Assembly: GCA_050015455.1 (NCBI GenBank)
Contig: JBEKBJ010000003.1
Span: 62,001 to 126,000 of the forward strand
Length of the DNA: 64,000 bases
Origin: JAGDMS01 sp050015455
GTDB taxonomy: Bacteria; Desulfobacterota; Binatia; HRBIN30
Direction of reading: 5' to 3'
Shown: piece by piece, positions 25,615-34,597 of the stretch
Position numbering within the stretch: position 1 is the first letter of the stretch
Layout: the number at the start of each line of letters is the position of its first letter
The notes under the pieces: generated by a model
Database searches by the model: none
What the model was told of the DNA's origin: nothing
The model's input: only the letters and a program-made list of their open reading frames with translations
Program-made: the position numbers and the translations under genes

Positions 25615-26115
25615 TCAGCGTTTCTTCCGCTGGTTGACGAGACGCGCCAGGAAGGCACGGTCGAGCTTGTCCTTGTCGCGGTACGTGTCCTTCATCCGCA
25701 GGAGCAGCTCGGGGTTGGCGAACGGGATGGGGACGCCGTCGACCTCGACGAGGTCTACGTGCCGGCTGGCCTCTTCGTAAGCGATTCCGCACGCCGCCTT
25801 CATGAGGTCGACAACGATCTCATCGGCCACGCGCACCACGGCGTAGCGGCCAAGATCGTCGGGCGCCACGTCACGGACGGCCTGATCCTGGAGCTTCAGC
25901 AGTGCCCGCCGCACCCGCTCTTGATTCGCCGGGGAGATGTCGATCAGCAGGTCGATGTCGCCCGTGGCCCGCGGGAAGCCGGCCTGAATGACGGCCATCC
26001 CGCCAATGACCACGTAGGCTGCACCCGCCGCGTTCAGGTCTCGGCAGAGAGCCACAAGGTCCTCTAGGAGCGGGGGGCGTGCTTCCGGGGCCTCGTCAGC
26101 ATCGTCAGGGACCAT
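25615..26115 (-). CDS. Nucleotidyltransferase-fold protein, possible toxin-type module
   Basis: A 166-residue protein with the minimal nucleotidyltransferase core: YVVIGGMAVIQAGFPRATGDIDLLID carries the G-G-x-A and D-x-D motifs that bind nucleotide and metal; a third acidic position is EIVVDLMKA. Such proteins occur in toxin-antitoxin and phage-defence modules (AbiEii/MNT types) that modify tRNA or partner proteins. I start at the ATG at 26115 (MVPDDADEAPEARPP), since the longer frame overlaps the small gene upstream out of frame. It overlaps that gene by 52 nt, suggesting a pair. The exact target is unknown. Confidence 0.75.
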   Translation of the reverse strand: MVPDDADEAPEARPPLLEDLVALCRDLNAAGAAYVVIGGMAVIQAGFPRATGDIDLLIDISPANQERVRRALLKLQDQAVRDVAPDDLGRYAVVRVADEIVVDLMKAACGIAYEEASRHVDLVEVDGVPIPFANPELLLRMKDTYRDKDKLDRAFLARLVNQRKKR

Positions 26116-26306
26116 GCGTCGCTCTCTTCGAAACTCGCGAAGCGATACACTCCCTTGGGGATGAACGGCTTGTCGCCGCGGAGCCGCAAAGCGATCTCCA
26201 GCAGACCCGCGGCGGCGGCGAGCCCGCCTCGCCACCTTCGCCGTCCGACAACCTTCATGGGCAGCTCGTCGCTTGGAAGCGCGGTTCGTCGCCAGTCGAC
26301 CATCAT
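26064..26306 (-). CDS. Small protein paired with the nucleotidyltransferase
   Basis: An 80-residue protein (MMVDWRRTALPSDELPMKV) whose C-terminal half reads KPFIPKGVYRFASFEESDAW, a pattern I associate with small genes beside nucleotidyltransferases. Its 3' end overlaps the enzyme gene by 52 nt in another frame. It may be the antitoxin or a substrate-recognition partner; that is inference from position and size. Confidence 0.6.
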   Translation of the reverse strand: MMVDWRRTALPSDELPMKVVGRRRWRGGLAAAAGLLEIALRLRGDKPFIPKGVYRFASFEESDAWSLTMLTRPRKHAPRS

Positions 26307-26342
26307 GTCGAATGCATAGTATCACACGCCCGCCAAGTCGAG

Positions 26343-26480
26343 CTAGAAGCCCGGATCATTCATGCATCGATCGACTGCGAGCGCGAAATGGACGGCCGGG
26401 CGGCCGAGGCGGAACGTGAGGAGCATCTCCGCTGTCCACCGGCCGATGCCGATGTGGTCGAGGATGAGTTCGATGGGCCG
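26343..26480 (-). pseudogene. Fragment of an AlkA-type DNA glycosylase (HhH-GPD)
   Basis: The minus strand encodes HIGIGRWTAEMLLTFRLGRP, the helix-hairpin-helix and following helix of 3-methyladenine DNA glycosylase II, ending in a stop at 26345-26343. In the same frame a TGA occurs at 26483-26481 just before the fragment, and neither the catalytic Asp region nor the N-terminal domain follows. It is a decayed piece of a repair gene. Confidence 0.7.
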
Positions 26481-26801
26481 TCAGGCCGCGACTCGGCGCG
26501 CGCGCAGCTCGGCCACCAGTTCCAAGTCGGGTGCCGTCGCGGTCGCCTCACTTCTCCAGATCAACCGGTCTTGCTGAGTTTGACGCTCTTCTCTGCGATG
26601 CCGGCGAGCGCCGACTGGCAGAGGAGCTTGCCAACAAGAAGAGACAGGGAGACTCCGGCAAGAGATTCGGGCTCTGGATGCACGTCCCGGTGTCGTCTTC
26701 CCCACTTTGCAAGAGAGATGATGAAACGAGCGCGCCGGCAGGATCATCAGCCCGTGCCCGGATCTTGCTTGGAAGCCTGTTGCTTGCTGTCCGCGACGCT
26801 G
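26481..26801. other. Gene-free stretch in the accessory patch
   Basis: About 320 bases with only short overlapping frames on both strands, none protein-like. It probably holds further remnants of the glycosylase region or other decayed genes; I cannot name any. Confidence 0.5.
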
Positions 26802-27182
26802 CTAGTCGTCGGCGCCTGGGGCTTGGATCAGATCGGAACGTTTACCTTTGCGCGGGCGCTCGGGTGCGAGTCTCCGTTCGTCGAGCATGTGGCGGACAGC
26901 GAGGATGGGGTGGTGCCGGAGCATACGCGGGCCGGCGTAACGCATCACCGTCTGCACCTGCTGGCGCAGCGACGGCTTGTAGCAGTGGATGGGGCAGTTG
27001 GCGCAGGTGGGCTTGTCATCACCGTAGGGACATTTCTCCAGCCGCTGCCGCGCGTAGGCCTGAAGCTCAGCACATTGCACACACAAGCTGCGCTTCATGC
27101 CGTGCTGGTCGCGGCAGAACAGCCGGATCATCGCCTCGATGGTCCGGCGCTCTCGGTTGGTTCTCGTCGCCGCGGCGTTCAT
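26802..27182 (-). CDS. Nitrous-oxide-stimulated-promoter (YgbA) family protein
   Basis: A 126-residue Cys-rich protein. The family pattern is clear: IEAMIRLFCRDQHG, CVQCAELQAYARQRLEKCPYG, KPTCANCPIHCYKPSLRQQ and MRYAGPRMLRHHPILAVRH. YgbA proteins are cytoplasmic, probably bind an iron-sulfur cluster or metal through these Cys, and are linked to recovery from nitrosative stress in enterobacteria. I start at the ATG at 27182 (MNAAATRTNRERR); a GTG 24 nt upstream is possible. It lies alone next to a palindrome-rich repeat. Confidence 0.88.
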   Translation of the reverse strand: MNAAATRTNRERRTIEAMIRLFCRDQHGMKRSLCVQCAELQAYARQRLEKCPYGDDKPTCANCPIHCYKPSLRQQVQTVMRYAGPRMLRHHPILAVRHMLDERRLAPERPRKGKRSDLIQAPGADD

Positions 27183-27206
27183 GAATAGATGATCGACCGC
27201 CCCCAC

Positions 27207-27380
27207 CCTACCCGGGCGGTTGAAACCGCGGCCACAAACTGCGCCAAGCCCGCCGGAGCTTGTCTTGAGCCCCGTCGAAGGGCGGGCTCCCCACCCAACA
27301 TCAGCCCAGTCGGCGCAGGCCGACTTCGTGCTTTTCGTAGGCGCGAATTCATTCGCCGGCCGGCGAAACGTTTATCCACA
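27207..27380. repeat. Cluster of palindromes between ygbA-like gene and nfn operon
   Basis: Within about 170 bases there are four short inverted repeats: GCGGTTGAAACCGC (27216-27229), GTCGGC-GCAG-GCCGAC (27309-27324), GCGAATTCATTCGC (27343-27356) and CGCCGGCCGGCG (27354-27365). Between them lies CTTGTCTTGAGCCCCGTCGAAGG, a phrase that looks like part of a dispersed intergenic element. The remainder, up to 27505, shows nothing coding. It could act as a 3' structure for the operon ending at 27506. Confidence 0.5.
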
Positions 27381-27505
27381 CTCTCTTAAGCCGGCTTGCT
27401 CTTATCACGCCCAGACATTGATCCGCGGGCGGCGCCGCCCTCACGCACAGACTTCTGTGTCCAGCACCCGAGAGCTTGGGACTTCTCAGCCGGAGGGCGA
27501 GGAAC

Positions 27506-28942
27506 CTACTGTGGTTGCGCGCTACCAGCGGGTGGCGCTTCACCTTTCAGATATGCGTCGATGCTGTTCGCGGCGATGCGGCCCTGGCCCATGGCCAGAA
27601 TCACCGTGGCGGCGCCGGAGACGATGTCGCCACCAGCGTAGACGCCCGGGATCGAGGTCGCCATGGTCTTCTCATCCGCGACTACCGTGCCCCACTTGGT
27701 TACCTTCAGCTCGGGCGTCGCGCGCGGCACCAGCGGGTTGGGCTTGTTGCCAATGGCAACGACCACGGTGTCGAGCTCCATGATGAACTCGGAGCCCTTT
27801 ATCGGCACGGGGCGCCGCCGGCCCGAGGAGTCGGGTTCGCCGAGCTCCATCTGGATGCATTCCATCCCGACCACGCGACGGCGCTGGTCTCCCAGGACGC
27901 GCGTTGGGGCGGTGAGCAACTTGAACTCTATCCCTTCCTCTTCCGCATGGTGCACTTCTTCTATCCGGGCCGGCATCTGCTCGCGTGCCCGACGGTAGGC
28001 GATGGTCACATCAGCGCCCTGGCGCAACGCCGTGCGCGCGCAGTCCATGGCCACATTGCCGCCGCCTATGACGGCCACGCGTTCGCGGTTGATCGGCGGC
28101 GTATCGTACTCGGGGAACAGATACGACTTCATCAGGTTGGAGCGTGTCAGATACTCATTGGCGGAATAGACGCCGATGAGGTTCTCCCCGGGAACCTCCA
28201 TGAACGAGGGCAGCCCGGCGCCCGTGCCGATGAACACGGCGTGATAGCCCTCTTCATCGAACAGCTCGCGGATGGTGGCGTTGCGGCCGACCACGTAGTC
28301 AAAAACGAATTCGACGCCGAGCTTCTTCAAGTAATCTACCTCGGCGTGCACGATCACCTTCGGCAGGCGGAACTCGGGGATGCCGTATATCAACACGCCA
28401 CCCGGATCTTGCAGCGCCTCGAACACCGTGACCTCGTGTCCCTTGAGGATGAGATCGCCGGCGACCGTCAGCCCCGCGGGCCCGGCGCCGATGACGGCGA
28501 CCCGCTTGCCCGTTTTGGGCGCCACCGGTGGGATGAGGACCTGACCCGTGCTGCGCTCGTAGTCGGCCACGAAACGCTCCAGCCGTCCGATGGCGACCGG
28601 CTTCTGCTTGATGCCGATGACGCAGACGCCTTCACACTGATCTTCCTGCGGGCAGACGCGGCCACAGACTGCCGGCAGAGAATTTGTCTCCTTGATCTTG
28701 CGCGCCGCCTCGACGAACTTGCCTTCCTGAATCAGCTTGATGAAACCGGGAATATCGATGTTGACCGGGCAGGCGGGGACGCATTTCGCGTTTTTGCACA
28801 GGATGCACCGCTGCGCCTCCAGCATGGCGAGATCGTCGGTGAAGCCGTACGGGACCTCGTTGTAGTTGTTGATCCGGTCCTCCGGCGCCTGCTCCGGCAT
28901 CGGCTGGCGGGGAATGTCTTTCTTCTTCACTGGCTGTGCCAT
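27506..28942 (-). CDS. NfnB/GltA-like NADPH-dependent oxidoreductase
   Basis: A 478-residue flavoprotein of the glutamate-synthase small subunit/NfnB family. An N-terminal dicluster ferredoxin-like domain (RCILCKNAKCVPACPVNIDIPG; VCGRVCPQEDQCEGVC) is followed by an FAD domain (VAVIGAGPAGLTVAGDL) and an NAD(P) domain (VAVIGGGNVAMDCARTALR; CARCAR-type end absent). With the NfnA-like gene 9 nt upstream it forms the pair found in NADH-dependent reduced ferredoxin:NADP+ oxidoreductase and sulfide dehydrogenase SudAB. In such complexes this subunit bifurcates electrons from NADPH. It is the last gene of the five-gene operon. No glutamate synthase large subunit is nearby. Confidence 0.88.
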   Translation of the reverse strand: MAQPVKKKDIPRQPMPEQAPEDRINNYNEVPYGFTDDLAMLEAQRCILCKNAKCVPACPVNIDIPGFIKLIQEGKFVEAARKIKETNSLPAVCGRVCPQEDQCEGVCVIGIKQKPVAIGRLERFVADYERSTGQVLIPPVAPKTGKRVAVIGAGPAGLTVAGDLILKGHEVTVFEALQDPGGVLIYGIPEFRLPKVIVHAEVDYLKKLGVEFVFDYVVGRNATIRELFDEEGYHAVFIGTGAGLPSFMEVPGENLIGVYSANEYLTRSNLMKSYLFPEYDTPPINRERVAVIGGGNVAMDCARTALRQGADVTIAYRRAREQMPARIEEVHHAEEEGIEFKLLTAPTRVLGDQRRRVVGMECIQMELGEPDSSGRRRPVPIKGSEFIMELDTVVVAIGNKPNPLVPRATPELKVTKWGTVVADEKTMATSIPGVYAGGDIVSGAATVILAMGQGRIAANSIDAYLKGEAPPAGSAQPQ

Positions 28943-28951
28943 GGCTGCTAC

Positions 28952-29803
28952 TCAGATGGCGTGGCCGTGCGGCCGCGGGGCCGCCGGCGCGGTGCGCGCT
29001 ACCGAGCGGATCTCCTCTTCGCTGTAGGCGGCGCGGCGGTCAAACAGCTCTTCCCAATCGACCTGGTGGGCATCGAAGAACGGGCCATCGACGCAAGCGA
29101 ACTTCATCTCGTTGGCGACGGTCACCCGACACGCGCCACACATGCCGGTGCCGTCGAGCATGATCGGATTCAACGCCACCAGCGTCTTCACCCCGAACGG
29201 TTTGGTGGTGTTGGCGGCGAGCATCATCATGAACACGCAACCTATGGCGATCACCCGGTCCAGCGGCTCCCCGTTTTCGAGCTTCCGCTTGATGATGTCC
29301 ACCGAATGGCCCTTGGTTCCGTTGGAGCCATCGGTGGTGGTTTGAATCATCTCGTCCGAGGTCGCCAGCAACTCGTCGCGGTAGTAGTGGAGGTACTGGC
29401 TGTTGGCCTCGATGACGGTGATCACGCGGTTGCCGGCCTGCTTCAAAGCGCGGGCGAGGCTGAGTATCGCGCCGATGCCGTAGCAGCCGGCCGCCAGGGC
29501 TACGGTGCCGTACTTCTCGATTTCCAACGGGACGCCGAGCGGGCCGACGAGGTGCGCGATCTGATCGCCGGCCTTGAGCAGGACGAACTTGCGGCTCGAT
29601 TGTCCGACTTCCTGCACGACCAAGGTGATCGTACCGGCCTGCCGGTCCCAGTCGCACAACGTAAACGGCACGCGCTCCGAGTGTTCATCGACCATCACGA
29701 TGACGAACTGGCCGGGCCGCGCCTTCTTGGCGATGGCCGGCGCGTAGATCACCGCCTGGTGCGCGTTCGGCGCGATTTCACGTTTCTGCAGGATCTCGAA
29801 CAC
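28952..29803 (-). CDS. NfnA/SudB-like FAD and [2Fe-2S] subunit
   Basis: A 283-residue protein of the dihydroorotate-dehydrogenase electron-transfer subunit (PyrK/NfnA) type: FAD-binding barrel (VPFTLCDWDRQAGTITLVVQ), an NAD-binding domain (ALAAGCYGIGAILSLARAL) and C-terminal cluster Cys (DGTGMCGACRVTV then KFACVDGPFF). It starts with GTG at 29803, with GGAGG 7 nt upstream, just beyond the NuoG-like stop. It would exchange electrons with NAD(H) and the NfnB-like partner. Confidence 0.88.
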   Translation of the reverse strand: MFEILQKREIAPNAHQAVIYAPAIAKKARPGQFVIVMVDEHSERVPFTLCDWDRQAGTITLVVQEVGQSSRKFVLLKAGDQIAHLVGPLGVPLEIEKYGTVALAAGCYGIGAILSLARALKQAGNRVITVIEANSQYLHYYRDELLATSDEMIQTTTDGSNGTKGHSVDIIKRKLENGEPLDRVIAIGCVFMMMLAANTTKPFGVKTLVALNPIMLDGTGMCGACRVTVANEMKFACVDGPFFDAHQVDWEELFDRRAAYSEEEIRSVARTAPAAPRPHGHAI

Positions 29804-29806
29804 GGC

Positions 29807-31429
29807 TCAACCTCCAACCGCGGCGGCGGCCGCTTCCGCCGGCGGCAGCTCGCTCAAGCCGCGGACCTTCTCCTCCAGGTTGTGGCCGCGGAAATGGGTC
29901 CGCCGGTAACGAGGGTCGCCGGCGGCGGGCGCCTTCTGCAACTGCCGGATGCGCAGGCCGGCCTTGCCGGCCCCGATCTCTGCCTTGATGGCGGCCGCCG
30001 ATTCGTACTCGAAGCCTTCGGCACCCATCGCCCGCGCCAGCTCGGTGATGATTTGCCAATCGGGCTTGGCCTCGCCGGGTGGGTCGCAGGCCTTACGCAA
30101 CGGCCGCATCAGCCCCTGGCCGTCGACCCAGGTGCCCGCCACCTCGGCCAGCACCGCGGCAGGCAGCGAGACATGCGCTCGTTCGGCAAGGGCCGTGGGA
30201 TAGCAGTCCTGCGTGATCAGCACTTCGAGCTGGGCGAGCCCGGCCGCATCGACGAAATCACCGGTGAGCAACGCCGCGCGCACGCCGCTCGGCAGCGCGC
30301 CGCGCGACGCGCCATCTCCATTCGGCCGGATCTCTACGTAATGCGGCGACCGCATCACTGCACTGGTGAACTTCTGAAACACATAGCGGTCTTCGAGGGT
30401 GCTGCTGGTGTCGCACACCAAGGCGAAGCCGTCGCCGACGAACGGCTGCAGCCGCTCGACGGTATGCGCCAGCGCCTGCTCCCAGGATAACGCGCGCAGC
30501 ACTTTTCCGATCCGCACCTGCGGCTTCTTCAGACGGGTGACGCCGTTGAGGAACTCTGGAATGGCGAAGCGGCCGAGGACGCAGATGGGCACGCGCGTGT
30601 TGATGCCACGCGCCATCACCGCCCGCTTCAGCGGCGACGCCTGCACGGTGATCGCACAAGCGGCCTCGCACAAGGTGCAGGTCGTGGCGGTGAAGCGCGC
30701 CGGAGCGCCGAACCATTTGGCGTAACGGTCGGAGAGACTCCCGGTCGGGCAGACGTCGATGCACGAGCCGCAGAAACGGCAGCCCGCGTCAGAAAGCGAA
30801 CGGCCGAAGGCCTCACCGATGTGCGTCTGGCTACCGCGGCCGACGAACTCGATCGTGCTCTGCCCGTGATGTTCTTTACAGATGCGCACGCAGCGGCCGC
30901 ACAGGATACACAGGTTCAGGTCACGGTCGAGGAACGGATCGGAGCGCTCGATCGGGAGGTGACGGTAGAAGGGCACGTAGGGAAGAGAGCAGAGGCCGAT
31001 GCTCTCTGACAGATCGCGGATCCCGCAGACTTGCTTGTTGTTGCACGTGTGGCAGCCGGTGGTGCAGCCCGCCTTTTCAGACCTCGGGCGGTATTGCTCG
31101 CAGAGATCCCGCTTATCGCAGACCAGGCAGGCTGAAGGATGCTCGGCGAGGATCAACTCCAGCACGGAACGCCTCAGGTTCTGGAGGGTCGGAGTGTCGG
31201 TCTTTACGACCATGCCCTCCGTCGCCAGTGTCGAGCAGGAAGCGGGGTAGCCCCGCACCCCGTCGATCTCGACGATGCACATCCGGCAGGCGCCGAAGGC
31301 CGGCAAGCTCGGGTGTGTACAGAGGTGAGGTATGGAGATGCCGTGGCGCAGAGCTGTTTGCAACACGGTCTCGCCGGCGTTGGCCGCGACCTGGCGGCCG
31401 TCAATAGTCAGGGTAGCGGCTGTTTCCAT
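29807..31429 (-). CDS. NuoG/HydA-type iron-sulfur subunit with truncated molybdopterin-like domain
   Basis: A 540-residue protein. The N-terminal [2Fe-2S] ferredoxin domain (HLCTHPSLPAFGACRMC and PASC) is followed by the His-Cys cluster motif HPSACLVCDKRDLC, an unusual extra Cys cluster (CTTGCHTCNNKQVC), two [4Fe-4S] motifs (CILCGRCVRIC; CRFCGSCIDVC) and a further CTLCEAAC that heads a short molybdopterin-oxidoreductase-like region. The full NuoG or formate dehydrogenase catalytic domain is missing, so this is probably an electron-wire subunit. I start at the ATG at 31429 (METAATLTIDG), 5 nt after the fusion gene stop; an in-frame start inside that gene is rejected. Confidence 0.85.
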   Translation of the reverse strand: METAATLTIDGRQVAANAGETVLQTALRHGISIPHLCTHPSLPAFGACRMCIVEIDGVRGYPASCSTLATEGMVVKTDTPTLQNLRRSVLELILAEHPSACLVCDKRDLCEQYRPRSEKAGCTTGCHTCNNKQVCGIRDLSESIGLCSLPYVPFYRHLPIERSDPFLDRDLNLCILCGRCVRICKEHHGQSTIEFVGRGSQTHIGEAFGRSLSDAGCRFCGSCIDVCPTGSLSDRYAKWFGAPARFTATTCTLCEAACAITVQASPLKRAVMARGINTRVPICVLGRFAIPEFLNGVTRLKKPQVRIGKVLRALSWEQALAHTVERLQPFVGDGFALVCDTSSTLEDRYVFQKFTSAVMRSPHYVEIRPNGDGASRGALPSGVRAALLTGDFVDAAGLAQLEVLITQDCYPTALAERAHVSLPAAVLAEVAGTWVDGQGLMRPLRKACDPPGEAKPDWQIITELARAMGAEGFEYESAAAIKAEIGAGKAGLRIRQLQKAPAAGDPRYRRTHFRGHNLEEKVRGLSELPPAEAAAAAVGG

Positions 31430-31434
31430 GGGCG

Positions 31435-34400
31435 CTACTCCGCAAAACGATAGTCGCAGCGCAGGCAGCGCGCGCATTCCATGCGTGCCTGGTCACGATC
31501 CACGGGTTGCTCCACTTCGTCGAGGTTCATTCGGGCTGACAGCTGCAGAGATCGCTGTTTCATCCGCGCGGCCGTCACGGGTTCGGCCTCGGGGTCGAAG
31601 GAGGCCGGGTTGTTCATGGCGTCCCGCCAGAAGGCAACCGAGCGCTCGGCCGGCGCGACGTCCTTGGACAACTCTTCGTTGATGGCGCAGGCCGCCCGTT
31701 CGCCGGCGGCGATGGCCGCAAGCGCGATGCTGGGGCCCGTGACCACGTCGCCGCCTGCATAGATGACCGCGGTGCTGGTGGCGTTAGAGAACGGGTCGAC
31801 CTGGATCCTTCCTGCGCGGGTGATGGTGATACGCGTCTGTTTCCCGATGTCACCCAGCACCGGCCTCTGGCCGATGGCGGCGATGATGCTGTCCGCTTCG
31901 AAGGACATCTCCTCTCCAGTGGGCTCGGGCCGGCGGCGCCCGTCGAGCTCGAACCCCGAGAGCTTCATGCGCTGGCAGACGAGGCGGCTCGCCGCCCCGT
32001 TGCCTTCGATGCGCTCCGGTGCGGCGAGGAAGACCAGCTTCACGCCTTCCGCCTCGGCCTCTTCGATCTCGGTCTTGATGGCCGGCATCTCCTCACGCGT
32101 GCGGCGATATACGAGAGTGACGTCAGCGCCCATGCGGAAAGCCATGCGGCAGGAGTCGATAGCCACGTCGCCGCCGCCGATCACGACGACCTTCTTGCCG
32201 AGAGGGAAGTCCTGGCCACGGTTGCGCGCCAGAAGGAAGTCGAGCCCCTGCGTCACGCCTTTGAGGTCCTCTCCGGGGATGCCGAGCCGGATACCCTCCC
32301 AGCAGCCCAGGCCGAGGAAGAAGGCGCGATAGCCTTCCTGCACGAGAGCTTCGTAGGTGAGATCCTTGCCGAACTCCGTGCCGAGCTTGAGATCGATGCC
32401 GAAGCCTAGGATCCAGTCGATCTCCTCCTTCAGGATGTCGCGGGGCAGCCGGTACTCGGGGATGGCGTACGCCAGCATGCCGCCGGGGCGCTCTTCCCGT
32501 TCGAAGATGGTCACCGGGTAACCGAGCCGTCGCAGATAGTAGGCGCAGGAGAGGCCGGCCGGCCCGGAGCCGATGACCGCGATCTTCTTGCCGTGGTTGT
32601 GCGGGTTGTCGCGCACCATCTGCTGCGGCTCGGGCCTGCGCGCCGTGTCCACCATGTGACGCTTGATGGCGCGGATGGCGACCGGAGAATCGATCTGCTG
32701 CCGGCGGCACTTGTCCTCACACGGGTGCGGGCACACCCGCGCGCAGATGGAGGGCAAGGGGTTCCGCTCCAGGTGGGAGGCCAACGCCTCCTCGTAGCGG
32801 CCCTCGCCGACCAGCGAGATGTACAGCGGCACGTCCACTCCGGCCGGGCACCCGTTCTCGCAAGGCGCGTGGACGATATCCGGGCAGACCCCGGCCGGAC
32901 AGTACTTCTCGCGGATGTGAGCTTCGTATTCCTGCCGGAAATAGCGCAGGGTGGTCAAAACGGGATTGGGGGCCGTCTGACCAAGGCCGCACAGCGATGC
33001 CTTCTGCACCGTCTCGGCGAGGCTCTCCAGCCGCTCCAGGTCTTCTTCCTGTCCCTTCCCGGCACAGATGCGCTCGAGGATGTCCAGCATGATGCGGGAG
33101 CCGACGCGGCAGGGGGGGCACTTGCCGCAGGACTCCTCCCGCGTGAAACTCAGGAAGTAGCGGGCGATGTCCACCATGCAGCTATCTTCATCCAGCACTA
33201 TCATCCCGCCCGACCCCATGATCGAGCCAGCCTCGGCGAGGGTCTTGTAGTCCACCGGTAGGTTGAGAAGTTCTCTCGGGATGCAGCCGCCGGAGGGCCC
33301 GCCCGTCTGCACGCCCTTGAGTTGCCGCCCGCCCGGCACGCCGCCGCCGATCTCGTAGACGATCTCTTTGAGTGTCGTCCCGAGCGGCACCTCGATGAGC
33401 CCTGTGCGCTGGATCTTACCCGCCAGCGCGAAGGTCTTGGTGCCCCGGCTCGTCTCGGTACCGAAGCCCGCAAACCAGGCCGCTCCGTTGCGCATGATGG
33501 AGGCGAGGCTGCCCAAGGTTTCGACGTTTTGGATCACGGTGGGCTTGCCCCAGAGGCCGCTTGTTGCCGGGAAAGGCGGACGCGGTCGCGGCATGCCACG
33601 CCGGCCTTCGATCGAGGCGATCAGCGCGGTCTCCTCACCGCAGACGAAGGCGCCCGCACCCTTCTTGATCTTGACGTCGAACGAGAAGCCGGAGCCTTGA
33701 ATGTCGGCGCCCAACAAGCCGAGGTCTCGCATCTGGCTGATGGCGAGCTGCAGACGCTTGATGGCAAGCGGATACTCGGCGCGGCAGTAAATGTACCCCT
33801 GGGATGCGCTGATGGCGAAGGCCGCGATCAACATGCCTTCGAGCACCGCGTGCGGGTCACTCTCCAAGAGCGAGCGGTTCATGAAGGCGCCCGGGTCGCC
33901 CTCGTCGGCGTTGCAAATCAGGTAGCGCGGCAGCACACCCGTGCTCCGGCAGAACTCCCACTTCTGCCCGGTGGGGAAGCCGGCGCCACCGCGCCCGCGG
34001 ATCCCCGCCGCCTTGACCTCGGCCACGACCGCCTCGGGTCCCAGTTCGAGTGCGCGCAGGAACCCCCGGTAGCCATCGCGCGCCAGATAATGGTGGACGT
34101 TCTCCGGATCGATTAGGCCGCAGTTGCGCAGGACGTTGCGCACTTGGCCCCGCAGCGCCGGGTGCTCCTCGATTGGACCGATACCGTCGACACTCCCGGG
34201 TCCCGTTCTGCCCAATGCCCATTCCGCGCACGGATCGTTGCCCAGCACGAAGCGGCGCACTAGAGATGACATCTCGTCGGGACCGACGTTGGCGTAGCAA
34301 ACGCCGGGGAGTCCCGGCTTCTCTATGACGACGAGCGGCTCCAGAAAGCACGGGCCCATGCAGCCCACTTCGATGATGCGGGCGCCGAGACCTCGATCCC

Positions 34401-34554
34401 GGACTTCGGTGTGGAGGCGCTCGATCACCCGCTCGGCGCCCGCGGCCCGGCCGCAAGTGGCGGCGCCTACGCGGAAGACGGGCACGCTGGCCCGCTCGAG
34501 TTCCTGCCATTTCGCCTGAGCTTCAGCGTACTCTTGTTGAAGGGTAGTCGTCAT
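31435..34554 (-). CDS. NuoF-GltD fusion: NADH-binding flavoprotein fused to NAD(P) oxidoreductase
   Basis: A 1039-residue three-part protein. Residues about 1-115 are thioredoxin-like ferredoxin (CGRAAGAERV, CMGPCFLEP). About 150-560 is NuoF/HydB: FMN and NADH loops (GIRGRGGAGFPTGQKWEF; CNADEGDPGAFMNR), an SLBB region and the cluster SCGKCPPCRVGS with a distal CGLG. About 570-1000 is a complete GltD/NfnB-type module (CENGCPAGVDVP; CARVCPHPCEDKC; VIGSGPAGLSCAYYLRRLG; VIGGGDVAIDSCRMAFR), ending in ECARCLRC. It should move electrons between NAD(P)H, flavins and iron-sulfur carriers and could act in flavin-based bifurcation. It is preceded by the NuoE-like gene. Confidence 0.9.
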   Translation of the reverse strand: MTTTLQQEYAEAQAKWQELERASVPVFRVGAATCGRAAGAERVIERLHTEVRDRGLGARIIEVGCMGPCFLEPLVVIEKPGLPGVCYANVGPDEMSSLVRRFVLGNDPCAEWALGRTGPGSVDGIGPIEEHPALRGQVRNVLRNCGLIDPENVHHYLARDGYRGFLRALELGPEAVVAEVKAAGIRGRGGAGFPTGQKWEFCRSTGVLPRYLICNADEGDPGAFMNRSLLESDPHAVLEGMLIAAFAISASQGYIYCRAEYPLAIKRLQLAISQMRDLGLLGADIQGSGFSFDVKIKKGAGAFVCGEETALIASIEGRRGMPRPRPPFPATSGLWGKPTVIQNVETLGSLASIMRNGAAWFAGFGTETSRGTKTFALAGKIQRTGLIEVPLGTTLKEIVYEIGGGVPGGRQLKGVQTGGPSGGCIPRELLNLPVDYKTLAEAGSIMGSGGMIVLDEDSCMVDIARYFLSFTREESCGKCPPCRVGSRIMLDILERICAGKGQEEDLERLESLAETVQKASLCGLGQTAPNPVLTTLRYFRQEYEAHIREKYCPAGVCPDIVHAPCENGCPAGVDVPLYISLVGEGRYEEALASHLERNPLPSICARVCPHPCEDKCRRQQIDSPVAIRAIKRHMVDTARRPEPQQMVRDNPHNHGKKIAVIGSGPAGLSCAYYLRRLGYPVTIFEREERPGGMLAYAIPEYRLPRDILKEEIDWILGFGIDLKLGTEFGKDLTYEALVQEGYRAFFLGLGCWEGIRLGIPGEDLKGVTQGLDFLLARNRGQDFPLGKKVVVIGGGDVAIDSCRMAFRMGADVTLVYRRTREEMPAIKTEIEEAEAEGVKLVFLAAPERIEGNGAASRLVCQRMKLSGFELDGRRRPEPTGEEMSFEADSIIAAIGQRPVLGDIGKQTRITITRAGRIQVDPFSNATSTAVIYAGGDVVTGPSIALAAIAAGERAACAINEELSKDVAPAERSVAFWRDAMNNPASFDPEAEPVTAARMKQRSLQLSARMNLDEVEQPVDRDQARMECARCLRCDYRFAE

Positions 34555-34597
34555 GGCTCTTTGGTCCGCGAATCCTGGATGGATGTTCTTCTGCTTC

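Noticed and set aside
26481..26801. Insertion sequence or transposase in the accessory patch
   Set aside because: Only short unrelated frames; no DDE motif and no terminal inverted repeats with target duplication could be found.
27476..30490. 1004-codon plus frame opposite the nfnA/nfnB and nuoG-like genes
   Set aside because: Entirely antisense to three well-supported genes; high GC keeps the frame open.
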